From positions 2,852,001 through 2,916,000 of the forward strand of contig NZ_CP068437.1 in the NCBI RefSeq assembly GCF_016757755.1: DNA of 64,000 bases. The letters are read 5' to 3'. The position numbers were made by a program, and so were the translations under genes. Position 1 is the stretch's first letter. Each line of letters begins with the position of its first letter. Shown here one piece after another: positions 17,034 to 26,933 of this stretch. This stretch comes from Shewanella sp. KX20019 (lineage in GTDB: Bacteria; Pseudomonadota; Gammaproteobacteria; Enterobacterales; Shewanellaceae). A model generated the notes under the pieces. It worked only from the letters and a program-made list of their open reading frames with translations. It made no database searches and had not been told where the DNA came from.

Positions 17034-19058
17034 TTACTCCTCTACAGCGGCTTCTTTAGTTTCTGCGCTAGTGTCTGCTTCGTGATAGAGTTCAGCACCT
17101 TTGGCTTTAAACTCTGCCGACATTTGTGCCATACCACTGCTGATATCTTTGTCCGACAGCCCAGTCGTTGCAGCTTGACTGCTATAAGCTTGATATTCAG
17201 CTGAAGATTTAACTTCAACTCCTTTAGGTTCGACTTCAATCGCTAACGCCAGCTTCTCTTGCGCTGCAGCGTAATCGCGAACCTCTTGGCTGATTTTCAT
17301 AGAGCAGAATTTTGGACCACACATAGAGCAAAAGTGAGCCACTTTGGCCGACTCTTGCGGCAGTGATTCATCGTGATAAGCGCGGGCAGTTTCAGGATCT
17401 AAGCCTAAGTTGTATTGATCTTCCCATCGGAACTCGAAACGTGCTTTTGACAATGCATTATCTCGAATTTGGGCACTTGGATGACCTTTAGCCACATCAC
17501 CTGCATGCGCCGCGATTTTATAAGCTATTAACCCTTGTTTAACGTCATCTTTATTAGGTAAACCTAGGTGCTCTTTGGGGGTGACATAACACAACATCGC
17601 ACAACCATACCAGGCAATCATTGCCGCGCCGATCCCAGAGGTAAAATGATCATAGCCCGGTGCAATGTCAGTTGTTTGTGGACCGAGAGTATAAAATGGT
17701 GCCTCATCACAAACATCTAACTGCTTGTCCATGTTCTCTTTAATGAGGTTCATTGGAATATGGCCAGGGCCTTCAATGATAGTTTGAACATCATATTGCC
17801 AGGCAATTTTAACCAGCTCGCCTAAAGTCTCAAGCTCTGCAAACTGCGCTTCATCATTAGCATCAGCAATCGAGCCTGGACGCATGCCATCGCCTAATGA
17901 CAAGGATACGTCATAAGCAGCACAGATCTCGCAGATATCTCTGAAGTGTTCATAGAGAAAGTTCTCGGTATGGTGTGACAAACACCATTTAGCCATAATT
18001 GAACCACCGCGGGAAACGATGCCCGTTAGGCGTTTGGCGGTCATTGGCACGTAACGCAGTAACACGCCGGCGTGAATAGTGAAGTAATCAACGCCCTGTT
18101 CCGCTTGCTCAATCAAGGTATCGCGGAATGTTTCCCAGTTGAGATCTTCAGCAATACCGTTCACTTTTTCAAGTGCCTGGTAGATAGGCACTGTGCCAAT
18201 AGGCACTGGAGAGTTACGGATGATCCACTCACGAGTTTCGTGAATATAGCGACCAGTAGACAGGTCCATTACCGTATCAGCGCCCCAACGCGTAGACCAA
18301 ACTAGCTTTTCAACCTCCTCTTCAATAGAAGAAGTCACTGCTGAATTACCAATATTAGCGTTAACTTTTACTAGAAAGTTACGACCAATGATCATCGGTT
18401 CAGCTTCAGGGTGATTGATATTGAGAGGAATAATGGCACGACCTCGAGCTATTTCACTGCGAACAAACTCCGCAGTGATGGGCTCACTGATTGAGGCACC
18501 AAAACTCTCACCCTTATCTTTTTGGGTCAAAATAGGGTCGGTAACGTCTGCCATCGCCATATTCTCGCGAATAGCGATGTATTCCATTTCAGGGGTGATA
18601 ATACCCTGACGCGCATAGTGCAATTGAGTCACACGTTTACCCGATTTTGCACGGCGGGGAGGCAATAAGGATTCAAAACGTAAATGGTCTAATCCATCAT
18701 CGGCCAAGCGTTGCTGGGTAAAACCAGAGCTCACAGCGGATAACTGCTCTGTATCATCACGCTCAGAGATCCAGTTAAGACGGAATTTATCTAAGCCTTT
18801 GTGTACATCAATACTGGCGTCGGGATCTGAATATGCTCCAGCACAGTCGTATACTCTGAGCGGCGGGTTAGCCTCATACACAGGGTTGTTCTCATCACCA
18901 CTGAGCAAAGTATCTGCTTGGTGAATTTGGCGCATACCCACTTTAAGATCTGCACGACTGCCCTGAAGATAGACCTTCTCGGAATTTGGGTGCTGTAACG
19001 GTTTTAGGTTATCGATGAACTGTTGAGCCTGAGCTCGGGTTTCGCGGCGTTTCGACAT
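17034..19058 (-). CDS. thiC: Phosphomethylpyrimidine synthase ThiC
   Basis: 674 residues from the ATG at 19058; the in-frame GTG at 19070 lacks support. This radical-SAM enzyme rearranges aminoimidazole ribotide into HMP phosphate. The C-terminal cluster motif CSMCGPKFC is present, preceded by the usual barrel segments (GDGMRPGSIADANDEAQ, EGPGHIPMNLI, GPQTTDIAPGYDH). The family is typically about 630 residues; the extra length is a charged Ala/Glu/Lys-rich tail after the cluster motif, likely disordered. Expression is governed by the TPP riboswitch in the leader at 19226-19309. Confidence 0.97.
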   Translation of the reverse strand: MSKRRETRAQAQQFIDNLKPLQHPNSEKVYLQGSRADLKVGMRQIHQADTLLSGDENNPVYEANPPLRVYDCAGAYSDPDASIDVHKGLDKFRLNWISERDDTEQLSAVSSGFTQQRLADDGLDHLRFESLLPPRRAKSGKRVTQLHYARQGIITPEMEYIAIRENMAMADVTDPILTQKDKGESFGASISEPITAEFVRSEIARGRAIIPLNINHPEAEPMIIGRNFLVKVNANIGNSAVTSSIEEEVEKLVWSTRWGADTVMDLSTGRYIHETREWIIRNSPVPIGTVPIYQALEKVNGIAEDLNWETFRDTLIEQAEQGVDYFTIHAGVLLRYVPMTAKRLTGIVSRGGSIMAKWCLSHHTENFLYEHFRDICEICAAYDVSLSLGDGMRPGSIADANDEAQFAELETLGELVKIAWQYDVQTIIEGPGHIPMNLIKENMDKQLDVCDEAPFYTLGPQTTDIAPGYDHFTSGIGAAMIAWYGCAMLCYVTPKEHLGLPNKDDVKQGLIAYKIAAHAGDVAKGHPSAQIRDNALSKARFEFRWEDQYNLGLDPETARAYHDESLPQESAKVAHFCSMCGPKFCSMKISQEVRDYAAAQEKLALAIEVEPKGVEVKSSAEYQAYSSQAATTGLSDKDISSGMAQMSAEFKAKGAELYHEADTSAETKEAAVEE

Positions 19059-19225
19059 TAGCAAACTCACTATGATAAAAAATGAAGTTGCTTGTCAGGA
19101 GAGTTGAGAAATTTAAAGTTGAAAGCCCAAAATGAAACCGCGTAATAACGCAAATTTCAGATGCACTTAACCACCGAAATATGACTGCTTGCTGTTTTAA
19201 TACAACTTATATAACGCAGTTATTT

Positions 19226-19309
19226 CGCTTGTTTCCTTCGCAGGTTCTAGCCTGATCAGGTTCAACGGATCCCGAATAAACGGTCTCAGCCATATGGCAC
19301 TCCGACAAG
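19226..19309 (-). promoter_or_regulatory. TPP riboswitch (THI element) in the thiC leader
   Basis: Read on the minus strand, the leader contains GTCGGAGTGCC, then CTGAGA (19284-19289), then GGGATCC, then ACCTGATCAGG (19251-19261), then GCGAAGG. This order and these words match the thiamine pyrophosphate aptamer and are nearly those of the E. coli thiC leader. It lies about 170 bases before the thiC start and should switch off the six-gene operon when TPP binds. I did not find a clear terminator stem between aptamer and start, so control may act on translation initiation. Confidence 0.96.
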
Positions 19310-19479
19310 ATGAGCGAGCAGTATAAGCCTATCCCTGACCAAGACACAAGTGTAAATTAATAACGTCCCCCACTACTGGTCAACGTTTAAATCACCTAAT
19401 AAACATTTGATATTAATAAAGATAATTAGTGATAGCGAGCTGAAATAGAGGCTCTAATGAAAATAAATCATTTAAATAA
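19310..19479. other. Intergenic region between the riboswitch and the TonB-like gene
   Basis: Together with the riboswitch leader this makes a gene-free stretch of about 420 bases (19059-19479). It should hold the thiC promoter upstream of the aptamer on the minus strand, but I see no convincing -35/-10 pair. The part near 19440-19479 is AT-rich and holds the 3-prime end of the minus-strand TonB-like gene; no strong terminator is visible. Confidence 0.4.
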
Positions 19480-20439
19480 TTATTTTTGTCGAATGCTCAT
19501 TCTCTTTTCCAATCGAGCTGAGATTGCATCATTAATCGCTTTTTTAACTTTATCGCCACCACAATTAAAGGGGTAACCGATATTCTCCGCATAGGGATTA
19601 ATTTGCGTTGGTGTCTTAACAATCCGAAAACAGGTATCACCTTGGCGTACGATACGATTTGGGTCAAGACGGTGGTCAGTCGTAGGAATTTTACTGTACT
19701 CGTCCACCTCTGGAAATATCAACTCGACCATATCACCATCCATCTCACTTAATGAGCGAGAACCTGTATATTCGTTGGCTTTATCAACAATAAGAGCATC
19801 GAGTGCAGCATCATTTTTACGCTGTAGATAGGACTGGGCAAATGCCATGGCATTATTGCTTTTATTAACGAGTACGCTACGCTTGCTCACAACAGTTTCC
19901 TGCGCCTCAACAGGCGTGCTGTCATCCACTCTAAGATCTGCAGTTTCCAATGCATCATTTGTTGAAAGCTCTGACTTAAGTGTCTTATTAACTTCAGCCC
20001 TTGGCGCTGTAACGACTTCTGTGTCTACAGGTTTGTTTTGCTCAGTTGATGCTCTATTATCTCCTGTCGAGTGATTCTGTGATGCGTCATTACTTTTTGG
20101 GGCTTCCGTGTTTTCCATAACCGTCTCTTCTAACGGTATAGGTTGAACATACAGGTATGATTGAATTTTAATTGGGGTAACAGTTGTAACCTTTAACGCT
20201 TGCCTAACCCAAAATTGATTAATGATACCGATAAGCACGATATGCAATAAAACAACCAAGAGCAGTGAATAGGCTGTCCGCCAATGACCTGAAGATATTG
20301 CACTTTTATCAGAGTTAATCTTGGCTACAGGCTCATTGGCAGGCTCCAGGCTTGTTGAGAAGTTAGGCTCAATGAGTTCTTTCTCACCAACTGCAACAGC
20401 GCTAAAAACAGGTACTGCAGATCTGCTCTCTTGTTTCAT
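19480..20439 (-). CDS. TonB-like single-pass membrane protein of unknown function
   Basis: 319 residues. A cytoplasmic segment of about 50 residues is followed by one hydrophobic helix (LLLVVLLHIVLIGIINQFW, near residues 58-76), then a long low-complexity periplasmic linker rich in Thr, Glu, Ser and Asn, then a compact C-terminal domain with two cysteines (GDTCFRIVKT and YPFNCGG near residues 272-301). This layout recalls TonB or a secretion-system C protein, but the C-terminal domain is not recognisably TonB. The two cysteines could form a disulfide in the periplasm. The ribosome binding site is weak. No neighbour suggests a job. Confidence 0.6.
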   Translation of the reverse strand: MKQESRSAVPVFSAVAVGEKELIEPNFSTSLEPANEPVAKINSDKSAISSGHWRTAYSLLLVVLLHIVLIGIINQFWVRQALKVTTVTPIKIQSYLYVQPIPLEETVMENTEAPKSNDASQNHSTGDNRASTEQNKPVDTEVVTAPRAEVNKTLKSELSTNDALETADLRVDDSTPVEAQETVVSKRSVLVNKSNNAMAFAQSYLQRKNDAALDALIVDKANEYTGSRSLSEMDGDMVELIFPEVDEYSKIPTTDHRLDPNRIVRQGDTCFRIVKTPTQINPYAENIGYPFNCGGDKVKKAINDAISARLEKRMSIRQK

Positions 20440-20822
20440 TCCAATGAATAACTCTATAGTCCATAATGGGCCAACTAATACAATTAGAAGACCATGTTAA
20501 CGCTAAAAAATAACGTGCAAAACCGTACCAAATTAGCAGTAAAGCACGCAAAATTTCTTCAATGTGCTCCTTTAAATCAAACTTTTCTACAGTGTAAATA
20601 TGCCATTAAAAAATAACGACTGATACCATTAGAGAACACTTTATTACAAAAGTTCAACATCTGCCGTTGCTGATGGCTTTGTATCACTAATAGCTCAGGA
20701 TAAAAGCGTGCTATTGTCATAACCGTTTTAAGCGAACACGTGTACGCTAAAAGTATAGCTTTTATCATTAAAGCTGATACACTGCGGTTAATCGTGGTCT
20801 AACCAGAAGTCGTTGACGCTCT
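20440..20822. other. Divergent intergenic region with a palindrome centred on ACACGTGT
   Basis: This stretch of about 380 bases separates the minus-strand TonB-like gene from the plus-strand trhA-like gene. The notable element is an imperfect palindrome at 20726-20753, arms TTTTAAGCG and CGCTAAAA around an ACACGTGT core, about 70 bases before trhA. It could be an operator. A minus-strand reading frame of 63 codons (20577-20768) crosses it but has no protein-like features and I do not call it. Confidence 0.4.
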
Positions 20823-21512
20823 ATGTCTATTCAACAATCAGCCTTACCCCAAGAGTCCCCCGTAGCAGCAAGAGCAGGCTATAGCGTTAAAGAAGAGCTG
20901 GCGAACAGCTTGAGCCATGGGCTAGGTGTTTTGGCTGGTGCGATTGGCTTGGTTATGTGTATTGTAAAGGGCTATGAGCAGTTAACCTTTGTTCAAATGG
21001 CTGGCGTTGTGGTCTATTGCCTCAGCATTATTTTGTTGTTCCTTTGCTCTACCCTATACCATAGCGCAACAGATAAAGTCTTGAAGCATAAATTAAAAGT
21101 AGCAGACCACTGCGCAATCTACCTGTTGATTGCGGGAACCTACACCCCCTTGATGCTCATTAGCTTAGAAGGTGAAATTGGCAATGGAAACGCTAATATT
21201 GTACTCATTGCCATTTGGTCATTGGCAATTGGAGGGGTCCTTTTTAAAACTCTGTTCATTAATCGCTTTAAAGTCTTCAGTTTAGCCCTATATTTAGCGA
21301 TGGGTTGGCTCTGTGTCACCGTAATGAAAGAACTCATTGCAGGAATGTCACCTCTTGGATTCAACCTTTTGATTATAGGCGGATTATTTTACAGTTTAGG
21401 CGTCATCTTTTACATTGCTAAACGTATTCCCTATAACCATGCAATCTGGCACCTATTTGTACTCGGTGGAGCCATAAGTCACTTTTTATGCGTTTACTTA
21501 ACCGTGATATAG
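20823..21512 (+). CDS. trhA: Hemolysin III family membrane protein TrhA (PAQR-like)
   Basis: 229 residues with seven hydrophobic helices, the size and layout of the YqfA/TrhA branch of the hemolysin III/PAQR superfamily. Family signatures are present: NSLSHGLGV near residue 28, STLYHSA near residue 79, DHCAIYLLIAGTYTP near residue 96, and a C-terminal HAIWHLFVLGG. The conserved His, Ser and Asp residues are those proposed to bind a metal in this superfamily. The E. coli relative affects membrane energetics; the biochemical reaction here is not known. It appears to be a single-gene unit. Confidence 0.9.
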   Translation: MSIQQSALPQESPVAARAGYSVKEELANSLSHGLGVLAGAIGLVMCIVKGYEQLTFVQMAGVVVYCLSIILLFLCSTLYHSATDKVLKHKLKVADHCAIYLLIAGTYTPLMLISLEGEIGNGNANIVLIAIWSLAIGGVLFKTLFINRFKVFSLALYLAMGWLCVTVMKELIAGMSPLGFNLLIIGGLFYSLGVIFYIAKRIPYNHAIWHLFVLGGAISHFLCVYLTVI

Positions 21513-21565
21513 CACTGAGCATTTTTATTAAAAAAGGGATTTTTAAAAGACGCTGATGCGCCTTT

Positions 21566-22105
21566 TTATTTATCCAACATGTGTGCAAACTCCGCAGCTA
21601 GTGCCTCAGCTTGTGATGTCATTTTAGCCTGTTTAAAAAGCTCCATAATGCACTCTATAGTGCATAGACCGCCCTCAACTTGATTACGTCTTAATTTGAA
21701 TTGAGAATCATGCGTCGCTGTTAAGGCGTATTTCTTAGCCTCTTTTAGATAAGCACTACGACGCAACATCTTACGTGCTTCTTGCCAGGTAGCATCTAGG
21801 ATCACCAAGGTTGATGGTAACGCTTTTATTGCATCACTTGTATCCATTTCACCTAATCTACCTACCTTCGACACATCATTATTGGTGTGGTGTAACTCAG
21901 CAAAGTTTTTATTTTCTGCAACCATATCTTCAGGGAATAATAGAGCGCAATCAGGCTGTTGTAGTTTTTCTAATAATACTGCATCTGGCGTGGTTCTCGC
22001 CCAAACAATACGCTGACAATATTGAGGAAAACACTTCAAAGCAATCTGGCCTGTATTAGTGGGCCGTGAGACCTCTCGTTCATGAGTTAACAAAATGATT
22101 TGCAA
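21566..22105 (-). CDS. DTW-domain tRNA-uridine aminocarboxypropyltransferase
   Basis: 179 residues from a TTG with GAGGAT seven bases upstream. The DTW domain is visible as LVILDATWQEARKMLRRS near residues 95-112, with the D-x-T-W pattern, and an N-terminal T-N-T-G element (SRPTNTG). Family members such as TapT/YfiP transfer the aminocarboxypropyl group from SAM to a tRNA uridine (acp3U), often position 47. The protein is shorter than E. coli TapT, lacking the N-terminal cysteine-bearing part. Which uridine it modifies cannot be judged here. Confidence 0.85.
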   Translation of the reverse strand: MQIILLTHEREVSRPTNTGQIALKCFPQYCQRIVWARTTPDAVLLEKLQQPDCALLFPEDMVAENKNFAELHHTNNDVSKVGRLGEMDTSDAIKALPSTLVILDATWQEARKMLRRSAYLKEAKKYALTATHDSQFKLRRNQVEGGLCTIECIMELFKQAKMTSQAEALAAEFAHMLDK

Positions 22106-22168
22106 TGGCTTTATCCTCAGAAAATAATCGCCGTGATTATAACGCCTAAAATGGATTATTGGGCAGTG

Positions 22169-25100
22169 TTAATGAAAGTCTCTCGAATGTACTACGAGTT
22201 CATTTAGCGCTGCAGAAATATCCGTTAGCTTGCCAGCAACAACATGAGTCACTCCAGATTCACGCTGCAAAATACCGCTCACCTGCATAATTTTTGAGAC
22301 TAAATATGCCTGCCTTTGAGCCCTTGCTGTAGCACTCCAAACAATTAAATTCACATTACCGGTTTCATCTTCAAGCGTGATAAAAGTAACGCCAGAGGCT
22401 GTACCCGGTCGCTGTCTTCCCACGACAAGACCTGCGACATTGACCACTTGACCACTACGGCACTCGTCGAGCTGCTCCGCCGTTAAACAGTGCTGTAGAC
22501 AAGGTTTTGTACGTAATAAACTCATCGGATGCTGACCCAGAGTCACCCCAGTATAGGCATAGTCAGCTTGCATAGATTCGGCAATACTCGGGCGGGTTAA
22601 TTCGACTTCAGCTGCCTTAAATAATCCGCCGTTCGCTTGCGGTGTGTTACTTGCTCCGGCTACAGACGAAGTATCATCCTCTGGGACGGAATCAAATAAT
22701 GGCAAGCTTGGCTGACATGCAGATAATTGCCAACGCACTTGATGACGATGGCCTGCAATCTGAGTAAACGCATCCGCACTGGCCAGTGTTTCCAATTCAT
22801 GGCGGGCGACGCCTAATTGGTAAATCTGATCGATATGAGAAAAACCTTGCTCTGGTCGCTGCGCCAGCAACTTATCAATCTCGTTTCGATTAAGCCCTTT
22901 CACCAGCCGAAAACCTAAACGGATCGCCTTTGAGTCAGCTTCTATTGCCACTAATGTGTGTTGCCACTGACTTTGATTGATACACACGGGTAACACAGTT
23001 ACACCGTGGCGCAGTGCATCTTGGAGCAATTGTGATGGACTATAAAACCCCATTGGTTGACTGTTTAATAATGAACAGCAAAATGCCGCCGGATAATGAT
23101 ACTTAAGATAAGCAGACACATAGGCTAATAATGCAAAGCTTGCTGAATGGGACTCAGGAAAACCATATTCACCAAAGCCCTTTATTTGACTGTAGATCTG
23201 TTGTGAAAACTGAGCAGAATAACCTCGGCTTTGCATACCATTAAGCAGCTTAGCTTCAAATTGTTGTAACTCGCCCGATTTTTTCCAACTCGCCATTGCT
23301 CTGCGTAGTTGATCGGCTTCACCGCCGGAAAAACCCGCTGCTACCATCGCCAACTTAATCACTTGCTCCTGAAAAATCGGCACCCCCATGGTTCGAGACA
23401 ATACAGACTCTACCTCTTTGCTTGGGTAAGTGATCTTCTCTAAACCATCTCGACGCTTTAAATAAGGGTGCACCATATCCCCTTGAATAGGCCCAGGACG
23501 TACAATGGCAATTTGTACCACTAAATCGTAATAGCATCGCGGCTTAAGCCTTGGCAACATTGACATTTGTGCTCTCGATTCAACTTGAAATACGCCGATA
23601 CAGTCACCGCGCTGTAACATGTTATAAACAGCCGCTTGCTCCCACTCCACTTGCTCCATCGTAAAACGATGTTGAGTTGTGCTAAGCAGCTCAAAACATT
23701 TCCTGATAGCAGTCAGCATACCCAGCGCCAGCACATCCACTTTTAGCAGCCCAAGGCTCTCTAAGTCATCTTTATCCCACTGAATAACAGTTCTATCAGC
23801 CATCGCTGCATTCTCAACGGGCACCAATTCACTTAAAGGACCCGAGGAGATGATAAAGCCACCAACATGCTGCGATAAGTGCCGCGGAAATCCTAAAATA
23901 CTTTGCACTAACGGCAATAGATATTTGCCCATCCCCTCGGTGGGTACCAAGGACTTATCTTGTAGCTGGGTTAACCAATCCGTTTCAGAGTCACGCCTAT
24001 CAATGCTGTGCTGAATATGGTCTAGGTGCTGCTTATCAATCCCCAATGCTTTGCCAACATCCGCCAGTGCGCTTTTAAACCGGTAACTTATCACTGTCGC
24101 AGCCAGCGCCGCCCGCTCCCTGCCATATTTACGATAGATATATTGAATGATCTCCTCACGGCGTTCGTGTTCAAAATCAACGTCAATATCAGGAGGCTCA
24201 TTACGCTCTTTAGAAACAAAACGCTCAAACAGCATGTTCACTTTAGTAGGGTCTACCTCAGTGATCCCCAAGCAGTAACAAACAACAGAATTAGCGGCGG
24301 AGCCACGCCCTTGATGCAAAATCTGCTGTGACTTGGCGTATTGAACGATATCAAAGATGGTCAAAAAGAAGTATTCATACTGCATTGCTTTAATCAAGAT
24401 CAGCTCTTTTTCATACTGCGATATCACGCTCGCTGGCACCTGATTGTTAAAGCGGCGCATTGCGCCTTTATAGACCTCTTGTGCTAAATATTGGCTCGCT
24501 GATAAACCACTTGGCACCACTTCGCTCGGGTACTCATATTTAAGTTCATCGAGGCAAAACTTACACTGCGCAGCAATAAGCAGTGCGTTATCAATCCACA
24601 CCTTGGGGTAACGTTTATATATTGCACTAATGGGTTTAAGCGCCGTTTCAGCATTGGCTAATAAGCGCTCCCCCGCTTGTGAAAGTTCGCTGCCATAACG
24701 GATGCAGCTGAGTATATCTTGCAGTTTCTGTCTTCTCTCGCAATGCATACGCACATTACCAGCTGCCACACACGGCATGTTTAGCTGCTCTGCAATCTGA
24801 GTCCATAACTGAATTTTTAATGCTTCACCAGCGACTAAACTACGCTCCATCAGCAGATAACAGCGCTGAGCAAAAGCATGCTTAACGGAGTGACCAATGG
24901 CAAGCATCTTTGTTTGGTAAGCCTCTAGTTGCGGTGATAAGTCACCTAGATCACTGCGGATGGGATTAAGAGAGGCAGGCTGCCATAATAAAATACAATG
25001 CTCCAAGCCCTGCTCTAGCTCACTAAACTGCAGTTGATATTCGCCCTTGGCAGCTCGGCGACGGCTGGTAGTGATCAATTGGCTGATCTGTCCATAACCT

Positions 25101-25342
25101 TTACGATCTATGGCAAGTAACACAAACAGCCCTTCAGCTAATTGAAACTCTGCCCCCACAAGCAATTTGAGCTGATATTTTTTGGCTGCCTCATATGCCT
25201 TAACGATACCGGCAAATGAACACTCATCGGTAATCGCAATTGCTTTATATCCCAATAGCGCCGCTTGTTCGACCAACTCATGGGGATGAGAAGCCCCTCG
25301 AAGAAAGCTGTAATTCGAAATAGCATGTAGCTCGGCGTACAT
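22169..25342 (-). CDS. dnaE2: Error-prone DNA polymerase DnaE2 (ImuC)
   Basis: 1057 residues, a C-family polymerase of the mutasome. The N-terminal PHP domain begins MYAELHAISNYSFLRGASHP, and the palm carries the catalytic PPDIDVDFEHERREEI near residue 379, with VRPGPIQGDMVHPYL in the middle. The C-terminus has an OB-fold (VNVAGLVVGRQRPGTASGV) but lacks the tau-binding tail of the replicative DnaE. The start codon shares its A with the imuB stop (TAATG), so translation is coupled. With ImuA and ImuB it performs damage-induced translesion synthesis and mutagenesis. Confidence 0.95.
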   Translation of the reverse strand: MYAELHAISNYSFLRGASHPHELVEQAALLGYKAIAITDECSFAGIVKAYEAAKKYQLKLLVGAEFQLAEGLFVLLAIDRKGYGQISQLITTSRRRAAKGEYQLQFSELEQGLEHCILLWQPASLNPIRSDLGDLSPQLEAYQTKMLAIGHSVKHAFAQRCYLLMERSLVAGEALKIQLWTQIAEQLNMPCVAAGNVRMHCERRQKLQDILSCIRYGSELSQAGERLLANAETALKPISAIYKRYPKVWIDNALLIAAQCKFCLDELKYEYPSEVVPSGLSASQYLAQEVYKGAMRRFNNQVPASVISQYEKELILIKAMQYEYFFLTIFDIVQYAKSQQILHQGRGSAANSVVCYCLGITEVDPTKVNMLFERFVSKERNEPPDIDVDFEHERREEIIQYIYRKYGRERAALAATVISYRFKSALADVGKALGIDKQHLDHIQHSIDRRDSETDWLTQLQDKSLVPTEGMGKYLLPLVQSILGFPRHLSQHVGGFIISSGPLSELVPVENAAMADRTVIQWDKDDLESLGLLKVDVLALGMLTAIRKCFELLSTTQHRFTMEQVEWEQAAVYNMLQRGDCIGVFQVESRAQMSMLPRLKPRCYYDLVVQIAIVRPGPIQGDMVHPYLKRRDGLEKITYPSKEVESVLSRTMGVPIFQEQVIKLAMVAAGFSGGEADQLRRAMASWKKSGELQQFEAKLLNGMQSRGYSAQFSQQIYSQIKGFGEYGFPESHSASFALLAYVSAYLKYHYPAAFCCSLLNSQPMGFYSPSQLLQDALRHGVTVLPVCINQSQWQHTLVAIEADSKAIRLGFRLVKGLNRNEIDKLLAQRPEQGFSHIDQIYQLGVARHELETLASADAFTQIAGHRHQVRWQLSACQPSLPLFDSVPEDDTSSVAGASNTPQANGGLFKAAEVELTRPSIAESMQADYAYTGVTLGQHPMSLLRTKPCLQHCLTAEQLDECRSGQVVNVAGLVVGRQRPGTASGVTFITLEDETGNVNLIVWSATARAQRQAYLVSKIMQVSGILQRESGVTHVVAGKLTDISAALNELVVHSRDFH

Positions 25343-26910
25343 TAGCCAAACCAGCCATGTAAGAAAAAATCACGACCATCTTTAAATACCCAACATAGAC
25401 CACCCTGATGATGACTCGCAATATAGTAATCACGGCATATTTGAGGCTCTTGCCACCAGAGCGTTTGTAACCTTTCAGGCCCTTTAAGCAGCTCAACTGT
25501 CTCAATAGAGATCATCTCAGGCGTTGTCAGCAGCCAGCTTGGACGGCACGCTCCCACGCTTAGGCCCGTTGCCTGATGACCAACATCATAGAGTTGCTGC
25601 AATGAATTGATAACAGGTCGATGTTCATGCCCAGTAACGGATAGAACTGTGGCTTGCCAGCTCTCCTCTGGTAAGTGCGCCGAAGTTGCTTGCAACCCTT
25701 TCACTTTATCGCTCCCCAACCTAGCTTGCAGTAGCGCCATCAGCCTCAATACTTTTTCTGGTCGTTGCCCTTGAGCCGTTTGCTGTCCAAACCAGTTATC
25801 ATTAGCAATCGCCATAGGCACAAATTTATCGACATAAATAACCATTTCAACCACAGGTTGATACAGGGTGATCCGTTCTAATTGCATACGGCATAAACTT
25901 AATAAGTTATCACTTCGATGTTCGGCGAAAGGGTACTGAATAATGATATCAAGTTGACTGCGCTCACAGTCACGGTAGATAAGAGTCAATTTAAGCTGTT
26001 GAATCGCCAATTGACGTTGCTTTAAGTAGCTCGCCATCTCTTTCAACATTCTTCCTAATGGAAAAACAATTCCTTGCATCAACTCAACCTCATACAATAA
26101 AGTCAGCTTTTGCAGGTAAGTTTCCTCTGGTTCGAAATAAATTAACGGATGTGGTAAAACGCCCGAAATTTTTGCTAGAAGTTGCAGCAATTTAGGGCCA
26201 AAGCGTCGCCCAAGCTCCTTAGCAGGCAGAGCACATAATGCAGCAAAAGAGTTAACCCCGATATCGAGAAAGCTTTGCTTTAGAAAGCCTGATATAGGTA
26301 GTGAGTCAATCGATAATTGCTTGAGTAATGCATCACTCTTATCAGAGTCAAGCAGTTCACTCCAGGTCACCTCAGCCATTACTGAAGACTGCTGCGCTAG
26401 CAATTGGGCAGCTAAAGGCGTGTTACCTGTCGCAAGTGATACCTCTAAGCCATAACTTTTGGCTCGTTGAGCATATTGCTCAATAAGCTTATCAATGCCA
26501 TTAAAAATAAGCGCCATGGAGCTGACTTCAAGCAGCAGGGTATTACAGACAAACTCATCGACATGCAACTTGGTGCTTGATCTGCCATCTTTGTGTGCAT
26601 CATGCGCCAATGCGCAGCGCAGAGGCACTACGCGAGCACTAAACTCATAACTCCACTGGCACAACCAATCTGAAGCTTGTTGACTAAGGGAGATGTCGAA
26701 CTCAACGAGTATCGCCGACGGCGCTACACTTTGCGCGGTAGCAAGGCTCATCCCTACCGTCACTCCGGCTTTAAGACTCCCAGCATCAAGCGCCAATACT
26801 TGTAAAGAATGAGGGTCATACAACAATACTTCATCGCTCTGCTTAAGCTCATTACGATAGCGGAAGTATTGCAGTGCCCACTGTGGGTAATGAACTGCTA
26901 GCCATAACAT
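25342..26910 (-). CDS. imuB: ImuB, catalytically inactive Y-family polymerase homologue
   Basis: 522 residues. The Y-family shape is retained (finger/palm region, helix-hairpin-like ALCALPAKELGRRFGPK near residues 225-240, little-finger region), but the N-terminus MLWLAVHYPQWALQYF lacks the metal-binding Asp of active DinB/UmuC proteins. That is the normal state for ImuB, which serves as a hub that binds the sliding clamp, ImuA and DnaE2. It lies 23 bases after imuA and overlaps dnaE2 by one base. It is SOS-controlled from the imuA promoter. Confidence 0.92.
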   Translation of the reverse strand: MLWLAVHYPQWALQYFRYRNELKQSDEVLLYDPHSLQVLALDAGSLKAGVTVGMSLATAQSVAPSAILVEFDISLSQQASDWLCQWSYEFSARVVPLRCALAHDAHKDGRSSTKLHVDEFVCNTLLLEVSSMALIFNGIDKLIEQYAQRAKSYGLEVSLATGNTPLAAQLLAQQSSVMAEVTWSELLDSDKSDALLKQLSIDSLPISGFLKQSFLDIGVNSFAALCALPAKELGRRFGPKLLQLLAKISGVLPHPLIYFEPEETYLQKLTLLYEVELMQGIVFPLGRMLKEMASYLKQRQLAIQQLKLTLIYRDCERSQLDIIIQYPFAEHRSDNLLSLCRMQLERITLYQPVVEMVIYVDKFVPMAIANDNWFGQQTAQGQRPEKVLRLMALLQARLGSDKVKGLQATSAHLPEESWQATVLSVTGHEHRPVINSLQQLYDVGHQATGLSVGACRPSWLLTTPEMISIETVELLKGPERLQTLWWQEPQICRDYYIASHHQGGLCWVFKDGRDFFLHGWFG

Positions 26911-26933
26911 ATCAATTAGACCATGATGTACGA

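Noticed and set aside
20577..20768. A 63-codon minus-strand frame in an intergenic region
   Set aside because: No ribosome binding site and no protein-like features; it crosses a palindrome that explains the sequence better.
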